Assembly (NCBI RefSeq): GCF_000515215.1
Contig: NZ_KI911557.1
Location: 3,405,741-3,469,740 of the forward strand
Direction of reading: 5' to 3'
Length of the DNA: 64,000 bases
DNA from: Methylomonas sp. 11b
Lineage (GTDB): Bacteria > Pseudomonadota > Gammaproteobacteria > Methylococcales > Methylomonadaceae
The translations under genes and the position numbers were made by a program. Positions 17,272-26,353 of this stretch are shown here, piece by piece; positions within the stretch are counted from its first letter, which is position 1; each line of letters opens with the position of its first letter. A model generated the notes under the pieces. The model had not been told where the DNA came from. It saw only the letters and a list, made by a program, of their open reading frames with translations, and made no database searches.

Positions 17272-19119
17272 ATGACAGTCCGAGTAGAACGCGTGCCAAC
17301 ACAACCCTGGTCGATAGAACAATCCAAGCAGCTTTACGCTATCCAGCAATGGGGTAACGGTTATTTTTCGATTAACGACCAAGGTCATGTCTGCGTCAAG
17401 CCGCAAGCCGATTGTGCAACGGAAATCGATCTGTTCGACATCGCCCAGGCTCTGAGGGACAAAGGTTTAAATTTTCCGGTGCTGGTGCGTTTTACCGACA
17501 TTTTGCGCGACCGCATCCGCCAGCTACAGCAGGGATTTGATCAAGCGAGAGCCTCACATCGTTACAACGGGCATTACACACCGGTGTATCCGATCAAGGT
17601 TAATCAGCAAGGCAATGTGGTGGAAAGCATCGTTGCCGCCGAGCATATCGGTCTGGAAGCCGGCAGCAAACCAGAATTATTGGCGATTTTAGGGCTGGCC
17701 AAACCCAGCGGCACTATTGTCTGCAACGGTTATAAAGACCGGGCTTACATCCGCATGGCCTTGATGGGACAGTTGATGGGTTTGTCGGTGTTCATTGTCA
17801 TTGAAAAGCCTTCCGAGCTGGAGATGATTATCGAAGAGGCCGCTAAACTGCAAGTAACACCAATGATCGGTTTGCGCGTGCGGCTATCGACTATCAGCGC
17901 CGGCAAATGGCAAAACAGCGGCGGCGAAAAATCCAAGTTTGGCTTGCATGCCAGCGAAGTATTGCAACTCATCGCCCGCTTGCAGCAACTGGATATGTTG
18001 AACTGCTTGCAGCTGATGCACTTTCATATGGGCTCGCAGATTGCCAATATCCACGACATCAAGCTGGCCTTGAAAGAGGCCGGCCAGTTTTATCTGCAAT
18101 TGCATAAACTCGGCGCCAACATTACCACCGTCGATGCCGGCGGCGGTTTGGGCGTGGATTACGACGGCAGCGGTTCGCGGCGCGAATGTTCGATCAATTA
18201 CAGCGTCAACGAATACGCAGAAAACATCGTCCGCGCTTTTGCCGAAGTGGCTGAGCAACAGGGTTTGCCGCAGCCCAATATCATCACAGAATCAGGCCGA
18301 GCCATCACTGCTCACCACGCGGTGTTGATTACCAATGTCACCGAAGTGGAAAGTCTTCAAGGCGCTGCTGCGCCGGTGGAAATATCCGGGCAAAATATCG
18401 CGGAAGCCTATCACAACGCCCAATTCAACATGGCCGAAGCCCGCGCTCAGTTCGTGCAAGGCGATTTGTCGTTGACCGAACTGGCGGAAGCCGAGAAATA
18501 CTATGTGAGCTTGTGCCAGCAAATTCAGCGCGAGTTGAACCTGGATAACCATCATCACCGGGAGATTTTGCAGGAATTAGACGAAAAACTGGCGGACAAG
18601 GTATTCTGCAATTTTTCCCTGTTTCAATCGATGCCCGACATTTGGGGTATAGACCAGATTTTCCCGATCATGCCCATTCACCAGTTGCACCAGCAACCCA
18701 CCCGGCGCGCGGTGTTGCAGGATTTGACCTGCGACTCGGACGGCCGTATCGATCAATACGTCGATCATCAGAACATCGCCAACACCATGCCGTTGCATAC
18801 CATCGCCGAAGATCAGGATTATCTGATCGGCTTTTTCATGGTCGGTGCTTATCAGGAAATTTTGGGGGATATGCATAACCTGTTCGGCGATACGCATTCG
18901 ATTAATATCGAATTGGACGAACAGGGCTATCGCTTCGGCGACTTCATGGAAGGCGAGGATGTCAGCGAATTGCTGGATTATGTGCATATTAATACCGAAG
19001 CTTTGAAAACCGCCTATCGGCAAAAGCTAGACGGCAGCGGATTGTCGGCCGGGCAAAAGCAGGCTTTCGAGCAAGAGTTGCTGGCCGGATTGAACGCTTA
19101 TACCTACTTGGAAAAATAA
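17272..19119 (+). CDS. speA: Biosynthetic arginine decarboxylase
   Basis: A 615-residue PLP enzyme converting arginine to agmatine, the first step of the arginine route to putrescine. The N-terminal IQQWGNGYFSIN block and YTPVYPIKVNQQ, with PLP-binding K109, are typical of SpeA, as is the glycine loop DAGGGLGVDYDGS. The length is close to that of E. coli SpeA. It diverges from speE by 62 bases, consistent with joint polyamine control. The ATG at 17272 gives MTVRVERVP before the conserved region. Confidence 0.96.
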   Translation: MTVRVERVPTQPWSIEQSKQLYAIQQWGNGYFSINDQGHVCVKPQADCATEIDLFDIAQALRDKGLNFPVLVRFTDILRDRIRQLQQGFDQARASHRYNGHYTPVYPIKVNQQGNVVESIVAAEHIGLEAGSKPELLAILGLAKPSGTIVCNGYKDRAYIRMALMGQLMGLSVFIVIEKPSELEMIIEEAAKLQVTPMIGLRVRLSTISAGKWQNSGGEKSKFGLHASEVLQLIARLQQLDMLNCLQLMHFHMGSQIANIHDIKLALKEAGQFYLQLHKLGANITTVDAGGGLGVDYDGSGSRRECSINYSVNEYAENIVRAFAEVAEQQGLPQPNIITESGRAITAHHAVLITNVTEVESLQGAAAPVEISGQNIAEAYHNAQFNMAEARAQFVQGDLSLTELAEAEKYYVSLCQQIQRELNLDNHHHREILQELDEKLADKVFCNFSLFQSMPDIWGIDQIFPIMPIHQLHQQPTRRAVLQDLTCDSDGRIDQYVDHQNIANTMPLHTIAEDQDYLIGFFMVGAYQEILGDMHNLFGDTHSINIELDEQGYRFGDFMEGEDVSELLDYVHINTEALKTAYRQKLDGSGLSAGQKQAFEQELLAGLNAYTYLEK

Positions 19120-19179
19120 GCGCGACGATTGCAGTTTCGGTACTGCGACAGCGTGGCGTTTTGTAAATCGCAGTGCGGT

Positions 19180-19208
19180 CTGTCAGGGCCAGACCAAGGC
19201 GCTATAAT
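19180..19208 (+). promoter_or_regulatory. Sigma-70 type promoter of the dehydrogenase gene
   Basis: A perfect -10 box TATAAT (19203-19208) lies 17 bases after CTGTCA (19180-19185), which matches four of six positions of the -35 consensus. The -35 overlaps an inverted repeat, GGTCTG/CAGACC, a possible operator. The start codon is 29 bases downstream of the -10 box, with AAAGGGG before it. Confidence 0.55.
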
Positions 19209-19237
19209 GGCTCCCAAAACATTAAAGGGGTTATGAC

Positions 19238-20104
19238 ATGCGGGTAGGCTTGATCGGATTGGGGGCAATGGGCCAGGGCATGGCGCGCAACCTTGCCAAG
19301 GCAGGATGCTTGACTACGGTTTACAATCGGACCGCTAGTAAAGCCGAGACGTTAGCGGCGGAATTGCAAATCCAGGCTTGCGAGACTATCGAACAGTTGG
19401 CTGGTCAAGTCGATGTCGTGTTGATCTGTGTGTCGGCCGATAAAGACGTGTTGATGGTGGTGGATGCTATCGCCAAAACTATCCGGCCCGGCTGCGTGGT
19501 GGTGGATATGTCCACGGTTAGCGGCGAGACGGCGACTGTGGCGGCTCAAAAACTAGCGGAAAAACAGGCTGCCTTCCTGGATGCACCCGTATCCGGCGGC
19601 GTGGAAGGCGCCAACAAAGGTACGTTGGCCATGATGGTCGGCGGCGACGCACAAATTTTGGAACGGGTTCGCCCAGTGTTGGCGGCAATGACCGCACGTA
19701 TCGAGCATATGGGTGGTGTCGGCGCCGGGCAAGCCTGCAAGGCGGTGAACCAAATCATGTGCGCCGGGATTAACCAGGCAGTGACGGAAGCCTTGGCCTT
19801 TGCCGAGGCTCAGGGATTACCGATGGAAAAAGTCATCGATGTTGTTAGCGGTGGCGCGGCCGGTAATTGGTTCTTGCAGCATCGCGGCAAGACCATGACG
19901 CAAAACCAATTCCCGCCGGGTTTTAAACTAGCGCTTCATCATAAAGACTTAAAAATAGCTCAGCATATGGCTCAGCATGCCGGCGTAGGTTGCTCGCTAA
20001 CCATTACTACGCTGGCCGATTATGCCAAACTGATGGCCAAAGGTTACGGCGACGAGGACATTTCCGCGTTGTATCGATTAAAACAGAAACGAACTTCCAA
20101 TTAG
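19238..20104 (+). CDS. Beta-hydroxyacid dehydrogenase (3-hydroxyisobutyrate dehydrogenase family)
   Basis: A 288-residue NAD(P)-dependent oxidoreductase. The Rossmann motif [16 protein letters not shown] occupies residues 4-19. The substrate loop [16 protein letters not shown] (115-130) and catalytic Lys168 in [12 protein letters not shown] are both intact. Members reduce or oxidise short hydroxyacids such as 3-hydroxyisobutyrate, tartronate semialdehyde or succinic semialdehyde; sequence alone does not decide. No valine or glycerate pathway gene is adjacent. ugd follows 16 bases later and may be cotranscribed. Confidence 0.88.
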   Translation: MRVGLIGLGAMGQGMARNLAKAGCLTTVYNRTASKAETLAAELQIQACETIEQLAGQVDVVLICVSADKDVLMVVDAIAKTIRPGCVVVDMSTVSGETATVAAQKLAEKQAAFLDAPVSGGVEGANKGTLAMMVGGDAQILERVRPVLAAMTARIEHMGGVGAGQACKAVNQIMCAGINQAVTEALAFAEAQGLPMEKVIDVVSGGAAGNWFLQHRGKTMTQNQFPPGFKLALHHKDLKIAQHMAQHAGVGCSLTITTLADYAKLMAKGYGDEDISALYRLKQKRTSN

Positions 20105-20120
20105 TTTACAAGGTGTAACG

Positions 20121-21440
20121 ATGAAAATTACGGTGTTTGGCAGTGGATATGTAGGTTTGGTGACGGGCGCCTGTCTGGCCGAAGTGGGTAATCAAGTGCT
20201 GTGCATGGATGTCGACCAGCGCAAAATCGACCAACTTAAGCAAGGTGTCATTCCGATTTATGAGCCTGGTTTGGATGAAATGGTTAAGGACAATGTCGCT
20301 GCCGGCCGTTTGAGCTTTACCACCGACGTCAAAGAAGCCGTGGATTTCGGTTTGTTTCAGTTTATTGCGGTGGGTACGCCGCCGGACGAAGACGGCTCCG
20401 CCGATTTGAAATACGTGTTGGCGGTGGCGAAAAGCATCGCCGAACACATGAGCGATTACAAAATCGTCGTCGATAAATCCACCGTGCCGGTCGGCACCGC
20501 TGACAAAGTTAAACAGGCCATCAAGGACGTTTTGGCCGAGCGCAGCCAGGAGTTGGAATTCGATGTCGTCTCCAATCCCGAGTTTTTGAAAGAAGGCTCT
20601 GCGCTGGACGATTTCATGAAACCGGACCGCATCATCATCGGTACCGACAACCCCAGAACTGCCGAATTGTTGAAAGCGCTTTACGCGCCGTTCAATCGCA
20701 GCCGCGAACGAGTTATCACGATGGACATACGTTCCGCAGAATTGACCAAGTACGCCGCCAACGCCATGCTGGCGACCAAAATCAGCTTCATGAACGAGCT
20801 GGCCAATTTGGCGGAAAGATTGGGTGCCGACATCGAAAACGTCCGCCATGGCATTGGTTCCGACAGCCGCATCGGTTACAGCTTTATTTACCCGGGCTGC
20901 GGCTACGGTGGCTCCTGCTTTCCGAAAGATGTCAAAGCCCTGGAACGCACCGCCCGAGATTACGGCTATCAAGCCGAGCTGCTTAGCGCGGTCGAAAACG
21001 TTAACGACCGGCAAAAGCACCGCTTATTCGAAAAAGTCTCCACGCATTACCCAAGCGGCGTGAAAGGCAAAACCTTTGCCTTGTGGGGCCTGGCGTTTAA
21101 ACCCAACACCGACGACATGCGCGAAGCCCCTAGCCGGGTATTGCTGGAAGCCCTGATCGATGCCGGCGCGACAGTACGCGCTTACGACCCGGAAGCGATG
21201 GAAGAAGCGCAGCGCATCTATGGCGACAAAACCGGATTGGTGTATTGCGCGAAACAGGCAGACACCTTAAGCGATGTGGATGCGTTGATCATCGTTACCG
21301 AATGGAAACAATTCCGCAGCCCGGATTTCGATGACTTGAGCCGCTTGTTGAAAGACAAGGTGATATTTGATGGGCGGAATATGTATGAGCCGAGGTTGGT
21401 TAAGCAGTTTGGGTTGCAGTATTACGCGATCGGGCGGTAA
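20121..21440 (+). CDS. ugd: UDP-glucose 6-dehydrogenase
   Basis: A 439-residue enzyme oxidising UDP-glucose to UDP-glucuronate for surface polysaccharides. It shows the N-terminal [18 protein letters not shown] fold, [10 protein letters not shown], the NPEFLKEG substrate block and the catalytic Cys266 in [11 protein letters not shown]-terminal [17 protein letters not shown] is also diagnostic. Its ribosome site AAGGTG is well placed. No other nucleotide-sugar gene is near, so the glucuronate sink is unknown. A repeat island begins just after its stop codon. Confidence 0.96.
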   Translation: MKITVFGSGYVGLVTGACLAEVGNQVLCMDVDQRKIDQLKQGVIPIYEPGLDEMVKDNVAAGRLSFTTDVKEAVDFGLFQFIAVGTPPDEDGSADLKYVLAVAKSIAEHMSDYKIVVDKSTVPVGTADKVKQAIKDVLAERSQELEFDVVSNPEFLKEGSALDDFMKPDRIIIGTDNPRTAELLKALYAPFNRSRERVITMDIRSAELTKYAANAMLATKISFMNELANLAERLGADIENVRHGIGSDSRIGYSFIYPGCGYGGSCFPKDVKALERTARDYGYQAELLSAVENVNDRQKHRLFEKVSTHYPSGVKGKTFALWGLAFKPNTDDMREAPSRVLLEALIDAGATVRAYDPEAMEEAQRIYGDKTGLVYCAKQADTLSDVDALIIVTEWKQFRSPDFDDLSRLLKDKVIFDGRNMYEPRLVKQFGLQYYAIGR

Positions 21441-21446
21441 TACTCT

Positions 21447-21466
21447 CCCTCTCTTGCTGGAGAGGG
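21447..21466 (+). terminator. Hairpin just after ugd
   Basis: CCCTCTC (21447-21453) and GAGAGGG (21460-21466) form a 7-bp stem beginning 7 bases after the ugd stop. No T-run follows (TTGGGGTGAGGAG), so termination is uncertain. The sequence has the look of a dispersed intergenic repeat. Confidence 0.35.
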
Positions 21467-21486
21467 TTGGGGTGAGGAGATTTTGG

Positions 21487-21587
21487 TGTCGCTGGCACGA
21501 CGGCTTGATTTAATGTCGGTTCGCGGACCGACAACCGCGATACTTTCTTTTGCTCCGCCAAAAGAAAGTACCCAAAGAAAAGGCGGC
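21487..21587 (+). repeat. Left copy of a 100-bp hairpin-rich inverted repeat
   Basis: This copy matches the reverse complement of 21961-22060 over its whole length, most strongly in the last 47 bases. It contains three short palindromes in order: GTCG/CGAC near 21488-21501, GTCGGT/ACCGAC at 21515-21532, and TACTTTCTTTTG/CAAAAGAAAGTA at 21541-21570 (a perfect 12-bp stem with a 6-base loop). It ends in CCAAAGAAAAGGCGGC. No gene is present. Confidence 0.8.
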
Positions 21588-21960
21588 CCGGATGCCGCTT
21601 GTTCCCTGCGCTCCGAAGCTTTCGCCGGGGGGTGACGAAAGGGGCTTCCTGCCCCTTCGTCAACGTGCGGCATCCCTGCCGCACCCCTTCGGGCTGATCC
21701 CGCCAAAAGCTCCGGTGCTCGGCGCGGCATACGGGAGACCCCCCGCCCCAAATCCGCAGCTTATTGTTTACGAAGTTTTGTAGGGCGAAGTACGGAGATA
21801 GTCCAGGTAGAAAAGGCAATATGGCAGGCAATCTTGGCATATGTCACCAGCCTAACTAGGTTCAACGCGGATAAAATTCTTCGTTCCCTCTCGGGGTGAG
21901 AGAACGAGATAGATTGGTTTGAGCTGCAATTGCGGGGTGGTTTCTTCCCCCGAATGCCGC
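21588..21960. other. Non-coding spacer between the inverted repeats
   Basis: I see no gene in these 373 bases. The left third is GC-rich and strongly folded: GACGAA...TTCGTC (21633-21661, one bulge) and GTGCGGC/GCCGCAC (21667-21686 region). A later imperfect hairpin lies near 21879-21909. Open frames here lack ribosome sites and protein-like composition. Confidence 0.6.
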
Positions 21961-22060
21961 GCCGCCTTTTCTTTGGATACTTTCTTTTAGCGGAGCAAAA
22001 GAAAGTATCTCGGCCGTCGGGCCGAGACCCGACTTCAACATAGCCGTCGCGCTAGCGACA
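21961..22060 (-). repeat. Right copy of the hairpin-rich inverted repeat
   Basis: Read on the minus strand this copy follows the left copy from TGTCGCT to AAAGGCGGC. Its second hairpin is GTCGGG/CCCGAC where the left copy has GTCGGT/ACCGAC, so one base pair has changed on both sides and pairing is kept. The AT-rich palindrome is at 21978-22007. It ends 6 bases before the stop codon of the APC permease gene. Confidence 0.8.
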
Positions 22061-22065
22061 CAAAC

Positions 22066-23460
22066 CTAAGAAGACCGAAGCTGACTATGCTTCACCCCAT
22101 ACCCAAAATAAATCAAAAACCCAATCAGCAACCAAACAAATAACCTAATCCAAGTATCAATCGGCAATCCCGCCATCAAACTCAGACACACCAAAATCCC
22201 GCCAATCGGCACATAAGGCACGGCCGGACATTTGAAGTGGCGTTCCATTTCCGGGTGGCTGTTGCGCAGGATCCAAACACCGCCGCACACCAGCACAAAT
22301 GCAAACAAAGTACCGATACTGACTAGTTCGCCGAGTTTTTCGATAGGCATGAAGCCGGCCAGCAAAGACACGGCCACCCCGACCAGGATGGTGGATAAAT
22401 GCGGAGTTTGGAACTTGGGGTGGACTTGCGCGAACAATGGCGGCAACAATTGATCCTTGGCCATCGAGAAGAATATGCGGCTTTGGCCCATCAGCAATAC
22501 CAGCATTACCGAGGTTAAGCCGGCGATGGCGGCGATTTTAATGATCGGTGACAGCCAGTTCATGCCGACATGATCGACCGCCAGCGCAATGGGGGCCGGG
22601 ACGTTCAATTCGGTGTAAGGGATGATGCCGGTCAACACGCCGGCTACCAGTATGTAGAGCAGGGTGCAGACGGCCAGCGAGGCGATAATGCCGATGGGTA
22701 CGTCACGCTGAGGGTTAACGGCTTCCTGGGCGGCAGTGGATACCGCATCAAAGCCGATATAGGCAAAGAAAATTACCCCGGCACCGGTCAAGACGCCGCC
22801 GAAACCAAAGGGTGTGAAATTCGCCCAGTTTTCGGTTTGGATATGTCCTGAGCCGGCGACAATGAACACTACAATTACCGACAGTTTGATCAAGACCATG
22901 ACGAAATTGAAGATCGCCGACTGGCGGATACCGATCACCAGCAAGCCGGTCAGTAATAAAATGATCGTCACGGCCGGCAAATTGATGAAGCCGGCCTCCG
23001 GATTGGCCAGATAAGCAGTGGTCAGATAGGTGGGTAAATGTATCCCTAGATTTTCCAGAAAACTGGTGAGATAGCCGGCCCAGCCTATCGCCACCGTGCT
23101 GCTGGCCAGGGCATATTCCAGGATCAAATCCCAGCCGATGATCCAGGCCATCAGTTCGCCCATCGTCGCATACGCATAGCTGTAGGCACTGCCCGATACC
23201 GGAATCATCGCCGCCAGTTCGCTGTAACACATCGCCGCTAAGCCGCAGGCGATGCCGGCCAAAATGAACGACACCACGATGGCCGGGCCGGCGTATTTGG
23301 CCGCGGCAATGCCGGTCAGGACGAAGATGCCGGCGCCGATCACCGCGCCTATGCCCAGGATGGTTAAATCCTTGGCGGTGAGGGTTTGCTTTAAGCCGTG
23401 CTGAACATCGGTCAAGGCTTCGACGGATTTACGTTGCAGTAATTGCTTGGGGATTTGCAT
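22066..23460 (-). CDS. APC-family amino acid permease
   Basis: A 464-residue inner-membrane transporter with about twelve hydrophobic segments. The first carries GIGAVIGAGIFVLTGIAA, the substrate-binding helix of the amino acid-polyamine-organocation family. FFAYIGFDAVSTAAQEAVNP (helix 6) and the overall form match the cationic amino acid transporter (CAT, YfnA-like) branch. It probably takes up amino acids by proton coupling; the exact substrate is not visible. Its 3' end adjoins the inverted-repeat island, and the pentapeptide gene lies 13 bases upstream on the same strand. Confidence 0.9.
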   Translation of the reverse strand: MQIPKQLLQRKSVEALTDVQHGLKQTLTAKDLTILGIGAVIGAGIFVLTGIAAAKYAGPAIVVSFILAGIACGLAAMCYSELAAMIPVSGSAYSYAYATMGELMAWIIGWDLILEYALASSTVAIGWAGYLTSFLENLGIHLPTYLTTAYLANPEAGFINLPAVTIILLLTGLLVIGIRQSAIFNFVMVLIKLSVIVVFIVAGSGHIQTENWANFTPFGFGGVLTGAGVIFFAYIGFDAVSTAAQEAVNPQRDVPIGIIASLAVCTLLYILVAGVLTGIIPYTELNVPAPIALAVDHVGMNWLSPIIKIAAIAGLTSVMLVLLMGQSRIFFSMAKDQLLPPLFAQVHPKFQTPHLSTILVGVAVSLLAGFMPIEKLGELVSIGTLFAFVLVCGGVWILRNSHPEMERHFKCPAVPYVPIGGILVCLSLMAGLPIDTWIRLFVWLLIGFLIYFGYGVKHSQLRSS

Positions 23461-23473
23461 GAAGTGGTCTCGA

Positions 23474-24229
23474 TTATTTGGAAGGGGCCGGCTTTACTGA
23501 ATCGGGCAGGTTTTGGGCGCCGTCAAAACGGGTGCCGGTAGTCACCGCCTCGGTGAAAATCGCATCGTGCAATTTGGCTTGCGAGAAATTGGCATTGGTC
23601 AGATTGGCTCCGGTCAGATTTGCGCCATCCATCTCGGCGGAATACAGGTCGGCGTTTTGCAAGTTGGCGTTATTCAGTTTGGCGTGTTTCAACATGGCTC
23701 GGCCGAGCTGGGCATTGCTGAGGTTGGCGCCGGTCAGATTGGCGCCTTTCAAGCTGGCGCGCATCAAGCCCATTGATTGGTTTTTCATATCCGCCGCCCA
23801 TTGCACGTTACTGAGATTGGCGTGGCTCAAATTGGCACCGTCCATGATTGCTACCACGCGGCTGCCGCTCATGTCGGCGTTGCTGAGGTCGGCGTGCATC
23901 AGGCTGACGCCGAAGATGCTGGTGTTGGCTAGATTCGCGGCGCTGAGCTTGATATTGGTCATCACCGTTAAATCCAAGGTCAGGCCTTGCAGGTTACTTT
24001 TATTCAGATTGGAACGCCGTAAATCGGCGCCCCATAAATCAGCGTTGCGAAAATCCAGATTGGACAAGTCCAGGTCGGTCAAATCCTTACGACGCAGGTC
24101 GGCGGGATGTTGTTTGTCCGCTTTGGCCAGCATTTGCTCGACTTGGGCGCGGGTGAGATCGGCGGCATAGGCTATGCTTTGACTAGCCAGAAATAGCGTT
24201 ACTACTGTTTTGATCGATAAGTTTGTCAT
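23474..24229 (-). CDS. Exported pentapeptide-repeat protein
   Basis: A 251-residue protein with a signal peptide (MTNLSIKTVVTLFLASQSIAYA) and then about 35 tandem A(D/N)LxX pentapeptides over residues 45-240, such as ADLRRSNLNKSNLQ and ANLTGANLTNANFS. Such repeats fold into a right-handed quadrilateral beta helix. The signal peptide places it in the periplasm or outside, unlike the cytoplasmic gyrase-protecting Qnr type. It lies directly upstream of the APC permease and may share its transcript. Function unknown. Confidence 0.9.
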   Translation of the reverse strand: MTNLSIKTVVTLFLASQSIAYAADLTRAQVEQMLAKADKQHPADLRRKDLTDLDLSNLDFRNADLWGADLRRSNLNKSNLQGLTLDLTVMTNIKLSAANLANTSIFGVSLMHADLSNADMSGSRVVAIMDGANLSHANLSNVQWAADMKNQSMGLMRASLKGANLTGANLSNAQLGRAMLKHAKLNNANLQNADLYSAEMDGANLTGANLTNANFSQAKLHDAIFTEAVTTGTRFDGAQNLPDSVKPAPSK

Positions 24230-24519
24230 TAAAACCTCCGCAATATTGTCATTGTTGATTCGGATAATCCGCTGCTCAGGACCGTATTTTCGTTGATAGT
24301 AACAGGGTCACAGACAGACTCAACGAGAAAAATGCGGCGGGGATTGTCCTTGGGTTTTTATCGGGATTATGCGGAACCTGGCAGGGGGAATGGCTTTGCA
24401 TTGTGATGCCGGCCCAGTTAAACGTAGCTTGCGGAATTGCTGTTACATTACAATGTGTTTGATAGCCCAGGTGTTTTCGACTTTTCAGCGTTGCATTAAT
24501 TGCCTTATAGAAAAATAAC

Positions 24520-25959
24520 ATGACAGAAACTTCGCTAGCCGCGCTTGTCGTTGATTTGGATGGCACGCTGACGCCCACCGATACCCTGGTCGAATCGGTA
24601 TTACAGGTCTGCAAACGGCAGCCGCACGCTATATTCAAATTGCCGTTTTGGTTAATGAAGGGGCGGGCAGTTTTTAAAACCCGCGTAGCGCAAGCATCGT
24701 CTCTTGATGTCGAGAGTTTGCCTTATCGGACTGATTTGCTGGAGTATTTGCGCGCGGAAAAGCGCCGGGGCAGACAGTTGGTGCTGGCTACCGCAGCGCA
24801 TACCGATATTGCCGATGCGGTTGCCAAGCATCTGGATTTGTTCGATAAGGTGTTAGGTAGCGATGAAAACCATAACCTAAAAGGCGTCAACAAGCTGGAG
24901 GCCATCCGCGAGGCTGTGGGGCCTAATTTTGTCTATGCGGGCGACAGCAAGGCCGATTTGCCGATTTGGCAGGCTGCGCAGGCGGCGATACTGGTCAATA
25001 CCTCAAAGTCCGTCGCTAAAACTGTGCGGACAAATACCCGGATAGAACAGGAGTTTACTTCCGGCGTCAATCAACTCCGCTTGTGGCTGCGGGCGTTGCG
25101 GGTGCATCAATGGATGAAGAATCTATTGATATTCGTACCGCTGTTAACGGCCTTTTCGTTTGACGATTTGGATAAGCTAGGCACTGTTGTGCTGGGCTTT
25201 TTCGGGTTTTCCTTGGCCGCTTCCGCCACGTATATGGGTAACGATTTGTGGGATCTGGACAGCGACCGCAACCATCCACGCAAGAAATTCAGACCGTTTG
25301 CCAGCGCCGAATTGCCCATTCTGAAAGGCCTGGCAGCCGCTTGTGGACTATTGCTGATCGGCCTGGTTTTAGCTCTGACCGTATCGCAGGCTTTTTTGGG
25401 CATGCTGCTGCTGTATTTATTCGTCACCACTACTTACACATGGCTGTTGAAATCCTATGTATTGATTGACGTGATGGTGCTTTCGTTGCTTTATACACTC
25501 AGGATTATTGCCGGTTCCGTGGCTGCGGCGGTAGCGACCAGTTCCTGGTTGTTGGCGTTTTCGGTGTTTATCTTTTTCAGTCTGGCTTTAGTCAAGCGTT
25601 GTTCCGAGCTCGTGGCCTTACAACAAAAGGGGCGAGAAAGCACGCACGGTCGAGATTACCGGGCGGTGGATCTGGTAGTGCTTTGGCCCTTGGGCGTCAG
25701 TTCCGCATTGTGCGCGGTGGTGGTGTTTGGTTTGTTTATTACCTCGGCAGACACGCAGGCGCGTTACTTAAATCCGCAACTATTGTGGTTGGTCGCGATA
25801 GGCCTGATTTACTGGTTGGCGCGCCTGTGGATTAAAACCGCTCGCGGGGAAATGCACGATGACCCGCTGGTGTTTGCGGTTCGCGATTTCGGTAGCCGGA
25901 TGACAGTTCTGTTGATGCTATTCGCTACGCTTGCCGCTCATTTTTTACCTTGGGAATAA
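24520..25959 (+). CDS. HAD phosphatase-UbiA prenyltransferase fusion
   Basis: A 479-residue two-domain protein. Residues 1-190 form a HAD-type hydrolase (VVDLDGTLTP with D12/D14, and YAGDSKADLP). From about 195 a UbiA-type membrane prenyltransferase follows, with NDLWDLDSD (N241-D249, the Mg-pyrophosphate NDxxDxxxD motif) and about nine helices. The closest known theme is decaprenyl-phosphate phosphoribosyltransferase, which attaches phosphoribose to a polyprenyl carrier; the fused phosphatase would then remove the 5-phosphate. That combined activity is inference. It heads an operon with a flippase-like gene 3 bases later and a GT-C glycosyltransferase. Confidence 0.85.
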   Translation: MTETSLAALVVDLDGTLTPTDTLVESVLQVCKRQPHAIFKLPFWLMKGRAVFKTRVAQASSLDVESLPYRTDLLEYLRAEKRRGRQLVLATAAHTDIADAVAKHLDLFDKVLGSDENHNLKGVNKLEAIREAVGPNFVYAGDSKADLPIWQAAQAAILVNTSKSVAKTVRTNTRIEQEFTSGVNQLRLWLRALRVHQWMKNLLIFVPLLTAFSFDDLDKLGTVVLGFFGFSLAASATYMGNDLWDLDSDRNHPRKKFRPFASAELPILKGLAAACGLLLIGLVLALTVSQAFLGMLLLYLFVTTTYTWLLKSYVLIDVMVLSLLYTLRIIAGSVAAAVATSSWLLAFSVFIFFSLALVKRCSELVALQQKGRESTHGRDYRAVDLVVLWPLGVSSALCAVVVFGLFITSADTQARYLNPQLLWLVAIGLIYWLARLWIKTARGEMHDDPLVFAVRDFGSRMTVLLMLFATLAAHFLPWE

Positions 25960-25962
25960 CTC

Positions 25963-26328
25963 ATGCAAATTCTACTGATCGCCATTTTTAGCATCGTGCT
26001 GTCTGTTGCCGCGCAATTCATGTTGAAACTCGGTATGTCCAGTTTGGATGTCAAACAGGCCATGGCCGGGCCGCTGACGCCGCGTCTGCCCTGGATCGTA
26101 TTTACCAACAAATTTGTGTTTGCTGGTTTTACCTTGTACGGCGTCGGCGCCATAGTTTGGTTGAAGGTGTTGGCATCATGGGATGTCAGTAAAGCCTATC
26201 CCTTAGTAGGCTTGGGCTTTGCGTTAACCGTGCTGATCGGGATGCTGCTCGGCGAGACTGTCACCGCTTTCCGCGTCTTGGGCATTTTGTTGATTTGCGA
26301 GGGCGTTTGGTTGGTGGCCAATTCCTAA
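25963..26328 (+). CDS. SMR/EamA-type small membrane protein, putative lipid-sugar flippase
   Basis: A 121-residue protein with four hydrophobic helices, the size and plan of small multidrug resistance and ArnE/ArnF-like proteins. The C-terminal half (KAYPLVGLGFALTVLIGMLLGETVT) is typical. Members either export cations or flip undecaprenyl-linked sugars. Its position, 3 bases after a UbiA-type enzyme and before a GT-C glycosyltransferase, favours the lipid-sugar role. It may act as a homodimer, since no second subunit gene is present. Confidence 0.78.
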   Translation: MQILLIAIFSIVLSVAAQFMLKLGMSSLDVKQAMAGPLTPRLPWIVFTNKFVFAGFTLYGVGAIVWLKVLASWDVSKAYPLVGLGFALTVLIGMLLGETVTAFRVLGILLICEGVWLVANS

Positions 26329-26353
26329 TTCTGTTCCGAGATATTTAACAAGT

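Noticed and set aside
21400..21840. 146-residue minus-strand frame across the ugd end and repeat island
   Set aside because: It runs through hairpins of the repeat and has no protein-like composition or start signal.
23478..24170. 230-residue plus-strand frame opposite the pentapeptide-repeat gene
   Set aside because: Its repetitiveness is the reverse complement of the pentapeptide repeats.
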